Shown: piece by piece, positions 12,801 through 23,414 of the stretch | Position numbering within the stretch: the first letter of the stretch is position 1 | Layout: each line of letters starts with the position of its first letter | Assembly (NCBI RefSeq): GCF_963678635.1 | Contig: NC_087064.1 | Span: 35,721,716-35,785,715 of the forward strand | DNA length: 64,000 nt | Reading direction: 5' to 3' | From: Symsagittifera roscoffensis | Taxonomy: Eukaryota; Xenacoelomorpha; Acoela; Convolutidae | Translations under genes and position numbers: made by a program | The notes under the pieces: model-generated | What the model saw: the letters and a program-made list of their open reading frames with translations, nothing else | The model's database searches: none | What the model was told of the DNA's origin: nothing

Positions 12801-13978
12801 TTGAGCTATTATAATTTTTGACTGTTTTTTATACCAAGTTGAGCATTTCAAAAAAGCATTTCATCTACCAAAATCTTTGGAAGGATTTTTTGTTAATTTT
12901 TTTTGTACCGTAGTTTAATGCTACTCTAGCTTTCTACAGTAGCTTCATGTCTGCTTCAGATCAATTTTCACCTTGTCCGCAGTGCAGTGACCCCTTGACC
13001 TCTAAGAAACAGTCTTTTAAGGGGTCAAACGAAAACATGGAGTCTCAATTCTGCTCGCCCGAAGAAGATCAAACCTCCAACAACCATAAACTTCCCTGCA
13101 CATGTTCAAGAGTCCCTAGGTATCCCCCCAACGCTGGAATATTTCCCATGATGGGTCTCGGAGGAGGTCACGTCAGTTGTGCGGGTGGTGGTGGAGTTGC
13201 ACCGGGTGGCGTGTTGATTTCGCGCGTGCACCCTATGCAACACCGGAGTGTGATTGGAGTGGCCACTAATGGGTCCTACTTGAAGTCCAGCAACAACCCC
13301 TCATCCTCCGGGCGCGGCAGCTCCAGTGGGGGCAGTGCGTGTGGTGGGATAGGGGGAGGGGGTCATAGTGGAAAGGACATGAGCCATGAAATCGACAATT
13401 CTGGTTAGTATTTCTCTTCATGCTTTTTTCAATTCTCAAAGCAATCATATGCCAATAGTAAATGATTTTCAAAAAAGATAACGAGGCATCACCTTCAAAA
13501 TAAACTGGTCTCAGTACCACTGGAATTAAGCAATCGACCAGATTTCTTCTAGTTGAAACTAGGAATTAGCTCTCAAGATTTTGAATGTTCTCAGTGATGA
13601 TTCGATGATTTCGCAAATAAACTTGAGAATCTATACAGGTGCGCATTTTATTCAATTTTTCAGGATGTTCGGACGTTTTAAAATATTCTTTTTATGGTGT
13701 TTTGTTTCGTTTCAGATTCCGGCCGAGTTCCTGTCATGTATTACGCAAACATTTCAAACCAGCCTCAATCTCTGCAACAACAACAGTTCGCATCACAGGT
13801 GAGTTGCCAACCTCTCCTTACGAATCTCAATCACTTCCCTATCACATCCACGGGGCCCAACACCACGTCAGACTTCGAACTGGGGGCGAACAACGACTCC
13901 CTCCAAAAACAACACACACAAGCTAATACAAGCCCAGCTGCTGCTAACTTCCCGATGCCAATGTACGACATAGCCTAA
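3708..13978 (+). CDS. robo: Roundabout-family axon guidance receptor, 3' part (13 exons)
   Basis: Robo receptors are single-pass membrane proteins that bind Slit and steer axons and migrating cells. I join 3708-3889, 4185-4478, 5900-6128, 6890-7240, 7463-7635, 7875-7999, 8329-8624, 8880-9145, 9459-9658, 9959-10229, 10583-10939, 12960-13403 and 13716-13978. All junctions are GT-AG, all phases agree, and the frame runs open to TAA at 13976-13978, giving about 1149 residues. Order of domains: end of one Ig, a full Ig, another Ig split over two exons, three FN3, one transmembrane helix, a long Ser/Gly/Gln-rich tail. This is the distal Robo architecture (Ig4-Ig5-FN3x3-TM). The signal peptide and first Ig domains are missing and should lie 5' of the window. 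Robo is favoured over Dscam or neogenin by three rather than four to six FN3 domains and by the FN1/FN2 wording. Exon limits are my prediction. Confidence 0.85.
4185..4478 (+). CDS. robo: robo exon: complete Ig domain (Ig4-like)
   Basis: A single exon holds a whole Ig fold: first cysteine in VTFEC, the tryptophan in TTYWD, second cysteine in EDSGTFIC. Entry is after one base carried over from the previous exon (joint codon GCC) and exit is after one base (donor GTCAGT). Confidence 0.85.
5900..6128 (+). CDS. robo: robo exon: first half of Ig5
   Basis: The acceptor is CTGTTTCAG and the donor GTTTGT. It contains the first Ig cysteine (VTLPCEI) and the tryptophan (IKWMKD), separated by a Ser/Thr/Arg-rich insertion that makes this loop longer than usual. 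The GG left at the end joins the A at 6890 to give a glycine codon, which fixes the splice. Confidence 0.8.
6890..7240 (+). CDS. robo: robo exon: end of Ig5, acidic linker, start of FN3-1
   Basis: It encodes the second Ig5 cysteine (EGKYTCLVSN), then an acidic stretch with five aspartates in a row, then the start of FN3-1 (PPSAPWVLEV, LTWIAP, YYQIEKYG). Typical Robo proteins pass from Ig5 to FN3-1 with a short linker, so the acidic segment is extra. Confidence 0.85.
7463..7635 (+). CDS. robo: robo exon: second half of FN3-1
   Basis: The acceptor is TGTTTTTAG and the donor GTAAAG. It encodes MWSWEVERTL, then LAEGVEYVFVVRGALS and ASPISQRFKTY, which correspond to the E-F-G strands of Robo FN3-1 (pattern L-x-x-x-x-x-Y-x-F-x-V-R). 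Entry uses two carried bases and exit leaves one. Confidence 0.85.
7875..7999 (+). CDS. robo: robo exon: linker and start of FN3-2
   Basis: A short exon with a basic linker (DYKRESYHSNVEQRVKLM) and the first strands of FN3-2, ending in AIWVSWK. The acceptor is GTGTTTAG; the donor GTAAGC follows a complete codon. Confidence 0.8.
8329..8624 (+). CDS. robo: robo exon: rest of FN3-2 into FN3-3
   Basis: Encodes SGYQLRIFEYH, then FGQLRPSFKYKITLQPHVVG, then the start of FN3-3 (VPSTPPSSIEVVKN). The order and spacing match Robo FN3-2 and its junction to FN3-3. Phase 0 entry, two bases left at the end (donor GTAAGT). Confidence 0.85.
8880..9145 (+). CDS. robo: robo exon: FN3-3
   Basis: Encodes LTITWDPPIG, SLTGYRVTLFD and IGVYVQAQSPAGLGPRSQP, a standard FN3 body. 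The acceptor follows a T-run ending in AG at 8879; the donor is GTAAGT. Confidence 0.85.
9459..9658 (+). CDS. robo: robo exon: transmembrane segment
   Basis: After a short extracellular stem comes one strongly hydrophobic helix (WMILTLGGSIWISLLLLL and a few more residues) followed by the basic stop-transfer FRRDK. The GG-x-xW inside the helix is also typical of Robo. The donor reads AAG|GTTCGC, a weak match that phase 0 continuity at 9959 supports. Confidence 0.8.
9959..10229 (+). CDS. robo: robo exon: cytoplasmic tail 1
   Basis: Membrane-proximal cytoplasmic sequence rich in His, Ser, Gly and Asn. The acceptor is TTGTCTTCAG and the donor GTATAC. If the donor is not used, the frame reads on to a stop at about 10327, which would give a truncated isoform. 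Confidence 0.75.
10583..10939 (+). CDS. robo: robo exon: cytoplasmic tail 2
   Basis: Ser/Pro/His-rich tail. Near its end GSLYAEVTDYHAYLPTPQ has tyrosines in a context that recalls Robo conserved cytoplasmic (CC0/CC1) tyrosine motifs; this match is weak. The acceptor is TGTTGGCAG and the donor GTAAAT. Confidence 0.75.
11057..11253. repeat. Poly-C tracts in robo intron
   Basis: Two uninterrupted C runs, about 11 bases near 11060 and about 18 bases near 11237-11254, in otherwise AT-rich intron. No other signal is seen. Confidence 0.7.
11718..11790 (+). tRNA. tRNA-Thr (anticodon UGU)
   Basis: A 73-nt cloverleaf without intron. The acceptor stem GGCCTCG pairs with CGGGGCC (one G-U), with T as discriminator. 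The D arm is GCAT/ATGC, and the anticodon stem CTGGT/ACCAG encloses the loop CTTGTAA, so the anticodon is TGT (Thr, ACA codons). The T arm is GGTGG/CCGCC around TTCAAAT. The B box GGTTCAAATCC is intact. It lies in sense orientation in a robo intron and is probably functional. Confidence 0.95.
11795..11798 (+). terminator. Pol III terminator of tRNA-Thr
   Basis: TTTT starts five bases after the tRNA, with a longer T-run a little further on as backup. Confidence 0.75.
11855..11983. repeat. 43-bp tandem repeat, three copies
   Basis: Units begin with CATTTCGGAAATTTAA at 11855, 11898 and 11941. They are nearly identical and AT-rich, within a robo intron. Confidence 0.85.
12960..13403 (+). CDS. 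robo: robo exon: cytoplasmic tail 3
   Basis: The acceptor CTGCTTCAG at 12951-12959 restores the frame (joint codon GAT); the stronger-looking TTTCTACAG at 12939 would lead to a stop. It encodes a Cys-containing segment (PCPQCSDPL, LPCTCSR) and then a Gly/Ser-rich low-complexity tail. The donor is GTTAGT. Confidence 0.75.
13716..13978 (+). CDS. robo: robo terminal exon
   Basis: The acceptor is CGTTTCAG. It encodes SGRVPVMYYANISNQPQ, a Gln-rich stretch, and ends MPMYDIA followed by TAA. The tyrosines in MYYANI could be a CC-type motif, but I cannot show it. Confidence 0.75.
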
Positions 13979-14841
13979 GGAGCATTTAGCCGAGAGAAAA
14001 TGAAATATTTAGAAAAAACTCAAGTAAACTAATTCTGGAGTAGCATAAATTAAGTATAAATCACTGTAGTTATAAGTTGAATGAGCCATCACATTAGAAA
14101 TACACCTGAGGTCTTTTGAAAGGCCCAAATTTATTCAACAGTTGAATTAAATTTTAATTTGCAGTTTTAAGCAATTTGAGAAAAAATCTAGAAAAGGCGA
14201 ATAATAAAAAGCATCTTAATATTAAAAATAAGTCGAATATTAAAAAGAAGTTGACTTTTACTTGTTATTATAGTTATACGTAAGCGATTAAGCAAAACGT
14301 CAATTAAGTGCTCGAAACCAGTATTCAAACAAAAACACCAATTTCACAAGTATCTGTAGTCGAAATCATAAAAACATGGATTGAGTTTTCACAGAAATAA
14401 TTCTCCGTTCTCCTCTCTCGACGATTGTTGTCGAACAAAGTTCATTGCTAACCTCGCTAATACATTTCACTTCATTTGGCAAGCCCTGACTAAAATGGAT
14501 TAGGATTAATTTTAGTATGAAAAAGTATGCAGATTTAATTGAGATCGTTTTTAGTACGAAAAAACTAAGAAGATTTAATAGAAAACGTTAAGTTTGATTT
14601 GTTAAAGTTTGAAAGTTAAGTTCGATTAAAAATGATCTTAAATCCCAGCTCAAAATTAACTTTTGATTTTTTTTCAGTCTTGAATTGTTTTTATTTTTAG
14701 GCAATCGGAAGGATTAAAACGGATTTCAATTGATTTAAATCAATTTTTTTCATTCGAATTTCTTCAGTTTTTAGTTTGTGTAGCAATTTTTAATTGCCCA
14801 TTTTTTCGTTTTACATCAAGTATGGTAACATAATAAATAAA
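13979..14841 (+). other. Probable robo 3' UTR with candidate poly(A) signals
   Basis: AT-rich sequence without coding signal. AATAAA occurs at 14203-14208 and twice at 14832-14841. Which one is used cannot be told. Confidence 0.4.
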
Positions 14842-15439
14842 CTTCTTGATTTGTTACCTACGTTTTTGCCCATAACCTGATATATAATGATGGCTTTTCC
14901 TTGATTTCATTGCATATTTTCGAGCCCAAAATATGATTAATGTTCATAATTTTCTTGATTTGTTATTATCTTGTTTCTAGTGATTATTTTTAAATAATTT
15001 TATTGCATGTTTTTGAGCTCAAAATTTGATTTACTTCGACCTTTTTCCTGATTAATTACATAGGTTTTTTGCTCAAATTCTGATTTAAAATGGATTTAAG
15101 TGAGATGGATTTAACCAATTTAAATCATTTTTTTCTTACATTTAATTTCATCCAATTTTTTTAAAAAAGATTGATTTCAACCGATTTAAAACCCATTTAA
15201 GATCGTAAAACGAACGTTGTTAATCAATTTGGATTGATTTAAAATCAATTTTAAATCAATTGAAATCGATTCGAAGCCATTTTTGTCAGTGCGGACAAAT
15301 TATTTCAACTTATTAAACTTATTTCAATTTTCCTCTTTGAATTCTTTTCAGTTACATCACCCATGATGTACCACAAGGCACGGTGCCTTGTCGAATTTTT
15401 TCATACTAAATTTTCTACCATTTCAATAATAAATAAGAC

Positions 15440-15965
15440 AAGACTGCTCGTAACAGGGCGAAGCCCTGAATGTTCCGACTGCCTTTTAAGGTTTATGGAG
15501 CAGCAATAATAACATAAAAAATTAAATGACAAAAAAAATGAATTTTTTTTTTAAATTTGAAATTTTTTCTGAAAATCATCCCCCCCACACGCCAGATAAA
15601 GTACAAAAAGATAGATTTCGTTCCTTGTAGCAAATCAATTATGGCAAATAAGCTTCGTTCAACCAATTTGGAACGATATATAAGACGGATTAAATCTCCG
15701 CTTACGCGTTAATAGCGCGAATTATATCGCGCGTTAATTGTCCCAAATTGGTCAAAATGGCAATCTTTAAACCCTCATAACTTTACGCAAAATGATCACA
15801 GGTGAAATATCTTTTCAAATTTAAGCTCAGGACAACAATGGCTTTCGAATGATATAAAAAAATTCCGTCAAAAATGGCTAGTTAAAAAGTCGAAATTTGC
15901 TTGATGAAAAAAAAACCCACCCCGAGCACAAATATTCCGTTACTTTCGTATCGAAAGTCGGAACA
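15440..15965. repeat. Dispersed repeat copy B (MITE-like)
   Basis: The near-identical second copy of the repeat at 683-1215, in the same orientation: TGTTCCGACT at 15471-15480 and AGTCGGAACA at 15956-15965. It lies about 1.5 kb beyond the robo stop. High similarity suggests recent activity of the family. Confidence 0.65.
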
Positions 15966-16164
15966 AAAACAAGTCCAAACCGTTCAGTTTGAAGCTGAAA
16001 CATTTTTATTCTTGATCAAAAATAAACGTCAAAATAATAATAATCAATAAAATTAATAATCAAGTTTGTCTAAAAATGTAAGTAATTGGAATTGAAAACT
16101 TAAGATTTACAAGGATATTGGCGTTATGAAAGACGATGAATTGTTGTGTTTAGTACACAAAACC

Positions 16165-16520
16165 GGACAACTCTTATTATGGCTAGGCGCTGAAGATTCC
16201 GATTGCCTTTTGAGTTCTATTGAGTAGTGTTCGCTGTGGAGAAAAACTGAAGTTTTCAAAAAATGAGGAAAATAAGTATTATATTTTGTAAAATTATATT
16301 TCTTTCAAAAGTGATTTATTCAGACGCAACGTGAAATGCAGAGATATACTTTGCATATAGCAAAGTATTGAGTAGATCAAATGGCATGCCTCAAATCAAT
16401 TTGAAACAATTTCTAAGACGGATTGACGATTAAGGGTTAACAATCTGAAAAAGAAGCGCGATAATTATCCCCCATTGGACTAACTGGCGATCCATAAATC
16501 CCCATAACTTTCACGGTTTG
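16165..16520. repeat. Diverged copy of the same dispersed repeat
   Basis: GATTCCGATTGCCTTTTGAG near 16195, GACGGATTGACGATTAAGGG in the middle and CCCCATAACTTTCACGG at the end follow the order of copies A and B with many changes. Confidence 0.4.
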
Positions 16521-18400
16521 ATTTTTTAATTGTTTCAAAATTCGTTTTTTTTTTTGTTAAAAGGAATGCAAACTCCACTATTGAACAGCAAAACTGTAGA
16601 AATAACAAAAAAACGTGATTGATTCCTAGTTGTAACAAAAAACGTGATTGATTTGAATTTGAAACCTAATTTTTGGACTTCCCAGCGCAATAAAAATTCA
16701 AACATTTTACCCATTGATCCAGTTTTCTCAAAAAATATCATGTCATGAAAAAATTGTTCGACAAAATTGTTCACAAATTATTCTACGAATTGAAATTGCT
16801 TTAAAGCCATATAAAATTTTGCTTAAGCCACTAATTTTTGAATAGCAATCGGTTTTTCGTTCCAACACAGAAAATGTTTGGAAATCGGTCTTGTCAACGA
16901 TGATTGATTCACGTATGAAACCTGGTCAGCTGAATGCTTTAAAATACGGATCAAAAAACGGACATTTGGTCCAAACCTAAGTTGAACACTTCAATCCGAG
17001 TAATTCAGGCAGATATTTTAAAATATCTGCTTCCGCACAGTTCAAGTCAGACCAATCTTCCATACAGTTCAAGTCAAGTAAGCAACATCCACATCTCGAC
17101 ATTCTGACTCGAGGTCGGCGACTTATTCTTAGGCTTATAAAGTCGCGCTGATGTTAGTTCCGCGACCATAAATTCATAATCTGGGCAAGTTTTATAGTCA
17201 CAGACAGCCTCATGAATTATTGAAAGATGTTTGCGATAGTCTAAAAATGAGTCAGGGTAGTATAATACTAACAATGTTGTTCTGCGAAATTTTAATTTTT
17301 GGTTTTAGTAATCAGACCATAAAATCAAATCAATAGCCTGGGTATTTCTTCAGCAGAAGAATAGAAAGCTTATTCGAATAACAATTACAAAAATTTCTTT
17401 GGTCAGACTACTGTTTGTCTCCACAAATTAATTTGTGTACCCATTGAAACTTTGCGTACGCTGACCATGAATCCTTCTATCAAACAACTTGTCAAAACAT
17501 TTTATTGTGCTTCCCTGGCTGAAAATAATGAAAGATAACTAGATTTATTAAATATAAAATTGATATTCAGAGTTTTCCGTTGTTTTTTTTTCGCAGTAAT
17601 CACTAAATTATTTTAAGACCAAAAAAGCTGATTTTTTAAACCAATCAATTTTTTGAGTTGGCCAGGATAACAGGGCGATGTACATTTTAAAAAACGACAA
17701 AAAAACGACAAAATTGAAAACGTTAGTTAGCGAGATAGAACAAACTACCTTGCAAAGGGACAGTTGAAACAAAAACAAATACAATTTTCAAAGTACCTTT
17801 ATAACTTTGAAGCAACTGTGAGGCGCTACCTATTTGGATGTCAATCATTTCAGTTGCTATTTATATTCTTGAGAGTTTAGAACTTATGTTCGAAAAAAAG
17901 AAGGTTCGTACTAATACACTCGCTTCGCAAGTGTGAAAACTGCCTAAATGAATATACGACTTTATGCTTTAAAAAGTAGGCCAGTAAATGAGCAGACAAA
18001 CGATAGACCGGCAATCAAACTTTGACAAGCGGGCAAGTTTTCAATTTAAAAAATCGGCAACGAGCCGGAAATGAACCCAGCAACTTCGTCGTCCCAAGTA
18101 TGATCGTTACCTCTAGGCAAAACGCTCAAAAACTGCGAGGCAAAACGCTCAAAAACTGCTCAAAAACTGCAAAAACTGCAAAACTAATCAACTATTTCTT
18201 CAATACAAATGAAATTTGAAACCATTATCAGCAACACTATGAAACTTTCAATCCAGTGATTATTTGAAAACATCCCTAGGGTTAGTTACATTCTGGGGTT
18301 AGTTGCATTCTGGCCTTCGATATCTGATCTTCAATATGTAGCTATGTATAGGACAGGAGGGACAACACGCACTGCTCAACTAGCAACCCGCAGATTGTCG
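16521..18400. other. Gene-free AT-rich stretch
   Basis: No supported gene. The only structure seen is a short tandem of CAAAACGCTCAAAAACTGC variants at about 18117-18185. Confidence 0.5.
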
Positions 18401-18439
18401 AAACTTTGAGGCAAAACACTCTTTGAGGAGCGCCACTAA

Positions 18440-19030
18440 ACATATGAGATCTACCAAATGTTGTCTCGGAAGAAAAAGGAAGGCAAAAGCTTGGAGTACT
18501 TCTATGCAGAACTAAGTGGAAGGTCACCGAGGTGTAACTTGGGAACACAGGAAAGGAAAATGGTTGAAGACAAAATTATCTTCAACATGCGGAACAGGGA
18601 CGCCCAGAACGAGCTGTGCAGGGAGACGAAAATTCCGGAAGAAGCACTTAAGATCACGACGTCATATGAACGCAGTGATAAAAATGCTAAAACGTATTAA
18701 GGGAGTGTACCATGACCACGGGAAGCGAATTTACGGCTACCGGGTGTAGGTTGCAAATCAGGGAATAATCGCAAATTAAGGAACCTGTAAGCAACATTCG
18801 CGGCCAAAGGGGCCGCGGATTTCAAAGGGGACTTGGGACCTATCAGAATCGAGGGGGAATCCGAACATCGGTTCGGAAATGCTAAAGTTACGATGAGACG
18901 AATATGACCCCGGAACACCGACAACGAAGTCCAGCAAGATCCGTTACGTGCAACTGCTGTAAGAAAGTGGGCCATTACGAGAGAAGACGCAAGGGAAAAA
19001 ATTGTCGCGTGGGGGACAATCAGTATGACT
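18440..19030 (+). pseudogene. Ty3/gypsy-type gag fragment
   Basis: The frame at 18458-18700 encodes KKEGKSLEYFYAELSGRSPR and then EERKMVEDKIIF-like sequence ending in a PEEAL motif. This is the familiar C-terminal half of a Ty3/gypsy capsid (L-E-x-F-Y-x-E-L, then E-T-K-I-P-E-E-A-L). About 18948-19000 in another frame encodes a CCHC knuckle (CNCCKKVGHYERR) whose last cysteine is lost. Frames are broken between the two parts and no protease or RT follows. It is a dead relic, unrelated in wording to the large element at the right. Confidence 0.6.
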
Positions 19031-19364
19031 AATCCAAGGGGTTGAAACTTTAGAATGGGAGGATTGCCACTCTGATGAAGTCAGCTCACAACGCGCAATT
19101 TCTGTAGGATTTGTAAAAAGGCAGCATCGCTAGTCATCGGAGAACTCCGATGACTATATCATAATTTTTTCTTGGTTCCCAATGAATTTAGAAAAAAGTG
19201 TTAATTACTGACGAAAAAAAAGTCGGATGTACAACAAAAAATAAAAAAACACATGAACTTATTTTTATTTGCTTCAGAAGGATCTTTTTAAAAAGGGGTT
19301 TTTCCATCTAATTTTCATAATCTGATTTAAGTTTCATTCGAATTTCATTAGGAAACAATAAACA

Positions 19365-21318
19365 TGGGATATGGTAGACTAAACAGAAACCAGAAAAAGT
19401 TTATTGAGTCTAATTTGAAAGACTTGTACCTAACAGTTTTGAAATTATGATTTTTATAAACAATTTTTTTTCGATTAGTTGGAAGTTTCAGCTGCGTTTC
19501 AGTTAGCTTTCAGCTTAGATCAATTTCAGCAGATAAGATCAAGTTCAGCTAGAATAGCTCGGTTTTAAAATTAAAGATCAAGTATTAGGGCATTTTAGAG
19601 TTTAAAATATATGAATTCTAATCGTGTTTTGATTTTTTTTTCAAAATGCTCAATTTTGTTGATTAAAAAAGTCAATTTTTGTGCAAAAACTCTTACCATT
19701 GACTTACCGGTCAATCTCAATCTAATAACGTCAATTCTGAATGCACACCTATTAGACCAATGATAATTAGCAAATAGATAACGCGCGCCCAAAACTTCTC
19801 GAAAAAATTTGAGATTTTTACACAAAAACAAAAAAAAACACATTTTTTCTTTCCGTTCTCTCACTAATTCACAAACACATAAAAAAAGTTAATTGAAACC
19901 TTTAAATTAGTTTCCTTATGAAACGTTTTTCCAGTCACAGCTGAAAAAAAAGGAATATGATAAATCAATCGACCCTTTCGATGATTTTTTGTTGTACCTA
20001 ATTTTAAACAAAGGTAAACAAAAAAACAAAGCCACCCGAATAAAACTTTTCCCCCAAATTCTATGATTGAAACAAAAAGGACAGAAACGTTCCGAAAACC
20101 TTCATATCAGAAAAAAAAACAAACGGTGTTGAGAGTAAAAAAACTATTCAAACGGAAGAAAAAATTTTCATCAGGCACAATTGACAACATTAGTTCCAAA
20201 AAAAACATTGGAAACCAAAACAAAAAATGGAGAAAATTGAAAAAAAAACTTCCAAAATTTATATATTTTGCGCGTAAAATATTAATTTTTTCCCTCAAAA
20301 AACCGTTTTCTTAGAAACTGTAGTATCAAGCCATTAAAACCAAAATCTTTTTAAAATTTTTTAAATTTTTCTTATTTAAAATTTTGCGAAAAATCATTGC
20401 ACAAGTGAACTGTTGAGTTTTTCTATCCAGAGGGTGCTAAAAAGCCTTATAATTTAGCTTTCCTTTCCATTAAGTGTTCGTAGCCCAAAAACAACTAATT
20501 AGTTAACTTAACTCAAAATGTTATTTACTGGTTCGACAACGGGGAACTTTTTGAAATTTTTCAAAACTCAGTTTAGTTACGACTGAAAGAGTTTTAGGTA
20601 TGATAAAAGGATTGAAAATTAGTAAAAACAGTTTTAACCAAGGCGCTGAGCGGGGCTGCAAAATGATCAAAGAGTCATCTTTTTCAAATCTCGGGAACCA
20701 ACTTCTTTATCTAATTTGTTATAAGTAAGCCTTGTAATTTTTGTAAGTTTAGAAAAATCTTTTAATTTTCAATGATTAGATTTTGGGTAACCTTTAAATT
20801 TTCTTACAGGTGGTCATTCAATTTTTTGAATAAGCTCATTTATGATTCAAAAATTTCACTGAATTTTTGAAGGCATTAAAAATAATAGCTTAACACTCCA
20901 TAAAGTTAGAGAGCACAAAGTGCTTCTAATTGAAGAAAAAAAAATTCTTTTTCGCATGGTACAAAACCAGTAGAAATTGTCTTTCGAGTCACAATTAAAT
21001 GGTCTTTAAAATGGTTTACCAAAAGACCTATTACGTTGTTTCTTGTGATAACTTTTTTTATTTTTTCATGAAAAATGATAAAAAAAATTGAAATACTCAA
21101 AACAATGCTTCCCGTTTTGAATGACTGAAGCGAGTAAGAAATTATCTGGGCGGCGTAACCGACAACAATTGTTCTAAAAAAAAACAAGAAATAACAAAAA
21201 GACAAATAAGAGATAAAAAAACGCACGAGAAAGTTTTTCTGAAGTTTCGAAAAATTTGTTTGCACAATAATTCCAAGTTTTTTATTCATTTTTTTTCTGT
21301 TTAAAATGGGTTCATCTT
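19365..21318. repeat. 1.95-kb tandem duplication, copy 1
   Basis: Starts GGGATATGGTAGA and ends with GGGTTCATCTT. It matches 21319-23328 almost throughout at an offset of about 1934-1954 bases. No coding signal is convincing; long antisense frames are Phe/Lys/Ile-rich and differ between copies. Confidence 0.8.
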
Positions 21319-23328
21319 GGGATGTGGTAGAATAAACAGAAACCAGAAAAAAGTTTATTGAGTCTAATTTGAAAGACTTGTACCTAACAGTTTTGTAATT
21401 ATGATTTTTATAAACAATTTTTTTCGATTAGTTGGAAGTTTCAGCTGCGTTTCAGTTAGCTTTCAGCTTAGACCAGTTTCAGCAATTATGATCAAGTTCA
21501 GCTAGAATAGCTCTGTTTTAAAATTAAAGATCAAGTATTAGGGCATTTTAGAGTTTAAATTATATCAACTCTAATCGTGTTTTGATTTTTTTTTCAAAAC
21601 GCTCAATTTTGTTGATTAAAAAAATCAATACTTGTGCAAAAACTCTTACCATTGACTTACCATGAACCAAAAAACGCAATATAATACGTCATTTTACAAT
21701 CCACACCTATTAGGACAATGATAGTTAGCAAATAGATAACGCGCGCCCAAAAGTTCTCGAAAAAATTTGAGATTTCTACACAAAAACAAAAAAACAACAT
21801 TTTTCTTACCGTTCTTTCACCATTTCACAAGCACATAAAAAAAGTTAATTGGAATCTTTAAACTAGTTTCCTTATGAAGCGTTTTTCCATTCACAGCTGA
21901 AAAGAAAGGAATATGATAAATCAATCGACCCTTTCGATGATTTTTTGTTGTACCTAATTTTAAACAAAGGTAAACAAAAAAATAAAGACACCCGAATACA
22001 ATTTTTCCCCACAATTTCCATGATCGGAACAACAAGGACAGAAACGTTCCGAAAACTTTCATATCAGCAAATAATACAAACGGTGTTGAGAGTTAAAAAA
22101 TTATTCAAACGGAAGAAAAAATTTTCATCCGGCACAATTGACACCATTAATTCCAAAAAATCATTGGAAACAAAAACAAAAAATGGAGAAAATTGAAAAA
22201 AAAACTTCCAAAATCTATATATTTTGCGCATAAAATATTAATTTTTTTACCTCAAAAAACCGTTTTCTTAGAAACTGTTGTATCAAGCCGTTAAAACTAA
22301 AATCTTTTTTAAAAAATTTTAAGTTTTTCTTATTTAAAATTTTGCGAGTAATCATTGCACAAGTAAACTGTCAAACTTTTCTATTCAGAGGGTGCTTAAA
22401 AAGCCTTATAATTTAGCTTTCCTTTCCATTAACTGTTCGTAGCCCAAAAACAACTAATTAGTTAACTTAACTCAATATGTTATTTACTGGTTCGACAAAA
22501 CTCAGTTTAGTTACGACTGAAAGGGTTTTAGGTATGATAAAAGGAATGAAAATTAGTAAAAACAGTTTTAACCGAGGCGCTGAGCGGGTTGCAAATTGAG
22601 CAAAAAATCATATTTTTGAAATCTCGGGAACCAACTTTTTTATCTAATTTGATATAAGTAAACCTTGTAATTTTTGTTAGTTTAAAAAAATCTTGTAATT
22701 CCTAATGATTAAATTTTGGGTAGCTTTTTAAAATTTCTTACAGGTGGTTGTTGAATTTTTTGAATAAATTCATTTATGATTCAAAAATTTCACTGAATTA
22801 CTGAAGGGATTAAAAATAATAGCTTAACACTCCATAAAGTTAGAGAGCACAAAGTGCTTCTAATTGAAAAAAGATTTCTTTTTCGCATGGTACAAAACTA
22901 GTAGAAATTGTCTTTCGAGTCACAATTAAAAGGTCACTAAAATGGTTTACCAAAAGACCTATTACGTTGCTTCGTGTGATATTGATTTTTATATTTTCCT
23001 GAAAGTTGTTTAAAAAACTTGAAATACTCCAAAAATGCTTCCCGTTTTCAATGACTGAAAAAAACCTCGCTGCTGTGCACATTCATTAAAAAAATACAAT
23101 CAGTATTGTTCTGCTAGTTGAAATAAGAGAGCTGTGAAAGCGAGTAGGAAATTATCTGGGCGGCACAACCGACAACATTTGTTCTGAAAAAACATGAAAT
23201 AAAAAAAAAGACAAATAAGAGATAAGAAAAACGCAAGAGAAAGCTTTTCTGAAACTTCGAAAAATTTGTTTGCACATTAGTTTCAAAGTTTTTTATTCAT
23301 TTCTTTCTGTGTAGAATGGGTTCATCTT
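21319..23328. repeat. 1.95-kb tandem duplication, copy 2
   Basis: Second copy, starting GGGATGTGGTAGA and ending GGGTTCATCTT. Differences include small deletions near 22490 and an extra segment of about 75 bases near 23060-23135 (ACCTCGCTGCTGTGCAC and following). Confidence 0.8.
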
Positions 23329-23414
23329 TTGATTAAATATTCGGTTCAGTCACATTTTTGAAGCCAAAAAAGCAAATTTATCTAACATACGTAACTCGTT
23401 TGAGTAATATGTTT

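Noticed and set aside
12930-12945. Alternative acceptor TTTCTACAG for the robo exon
   Set aside because: Using it gives a wrong phase and an early stop; the acceptor 20 bases later keeps the frame.
20906-21289. 127-codon minus-strand frame in the duplicated unit
   Set aside because: Low-complexity Phe/Ile composition, and the second tandem copy has it broken.
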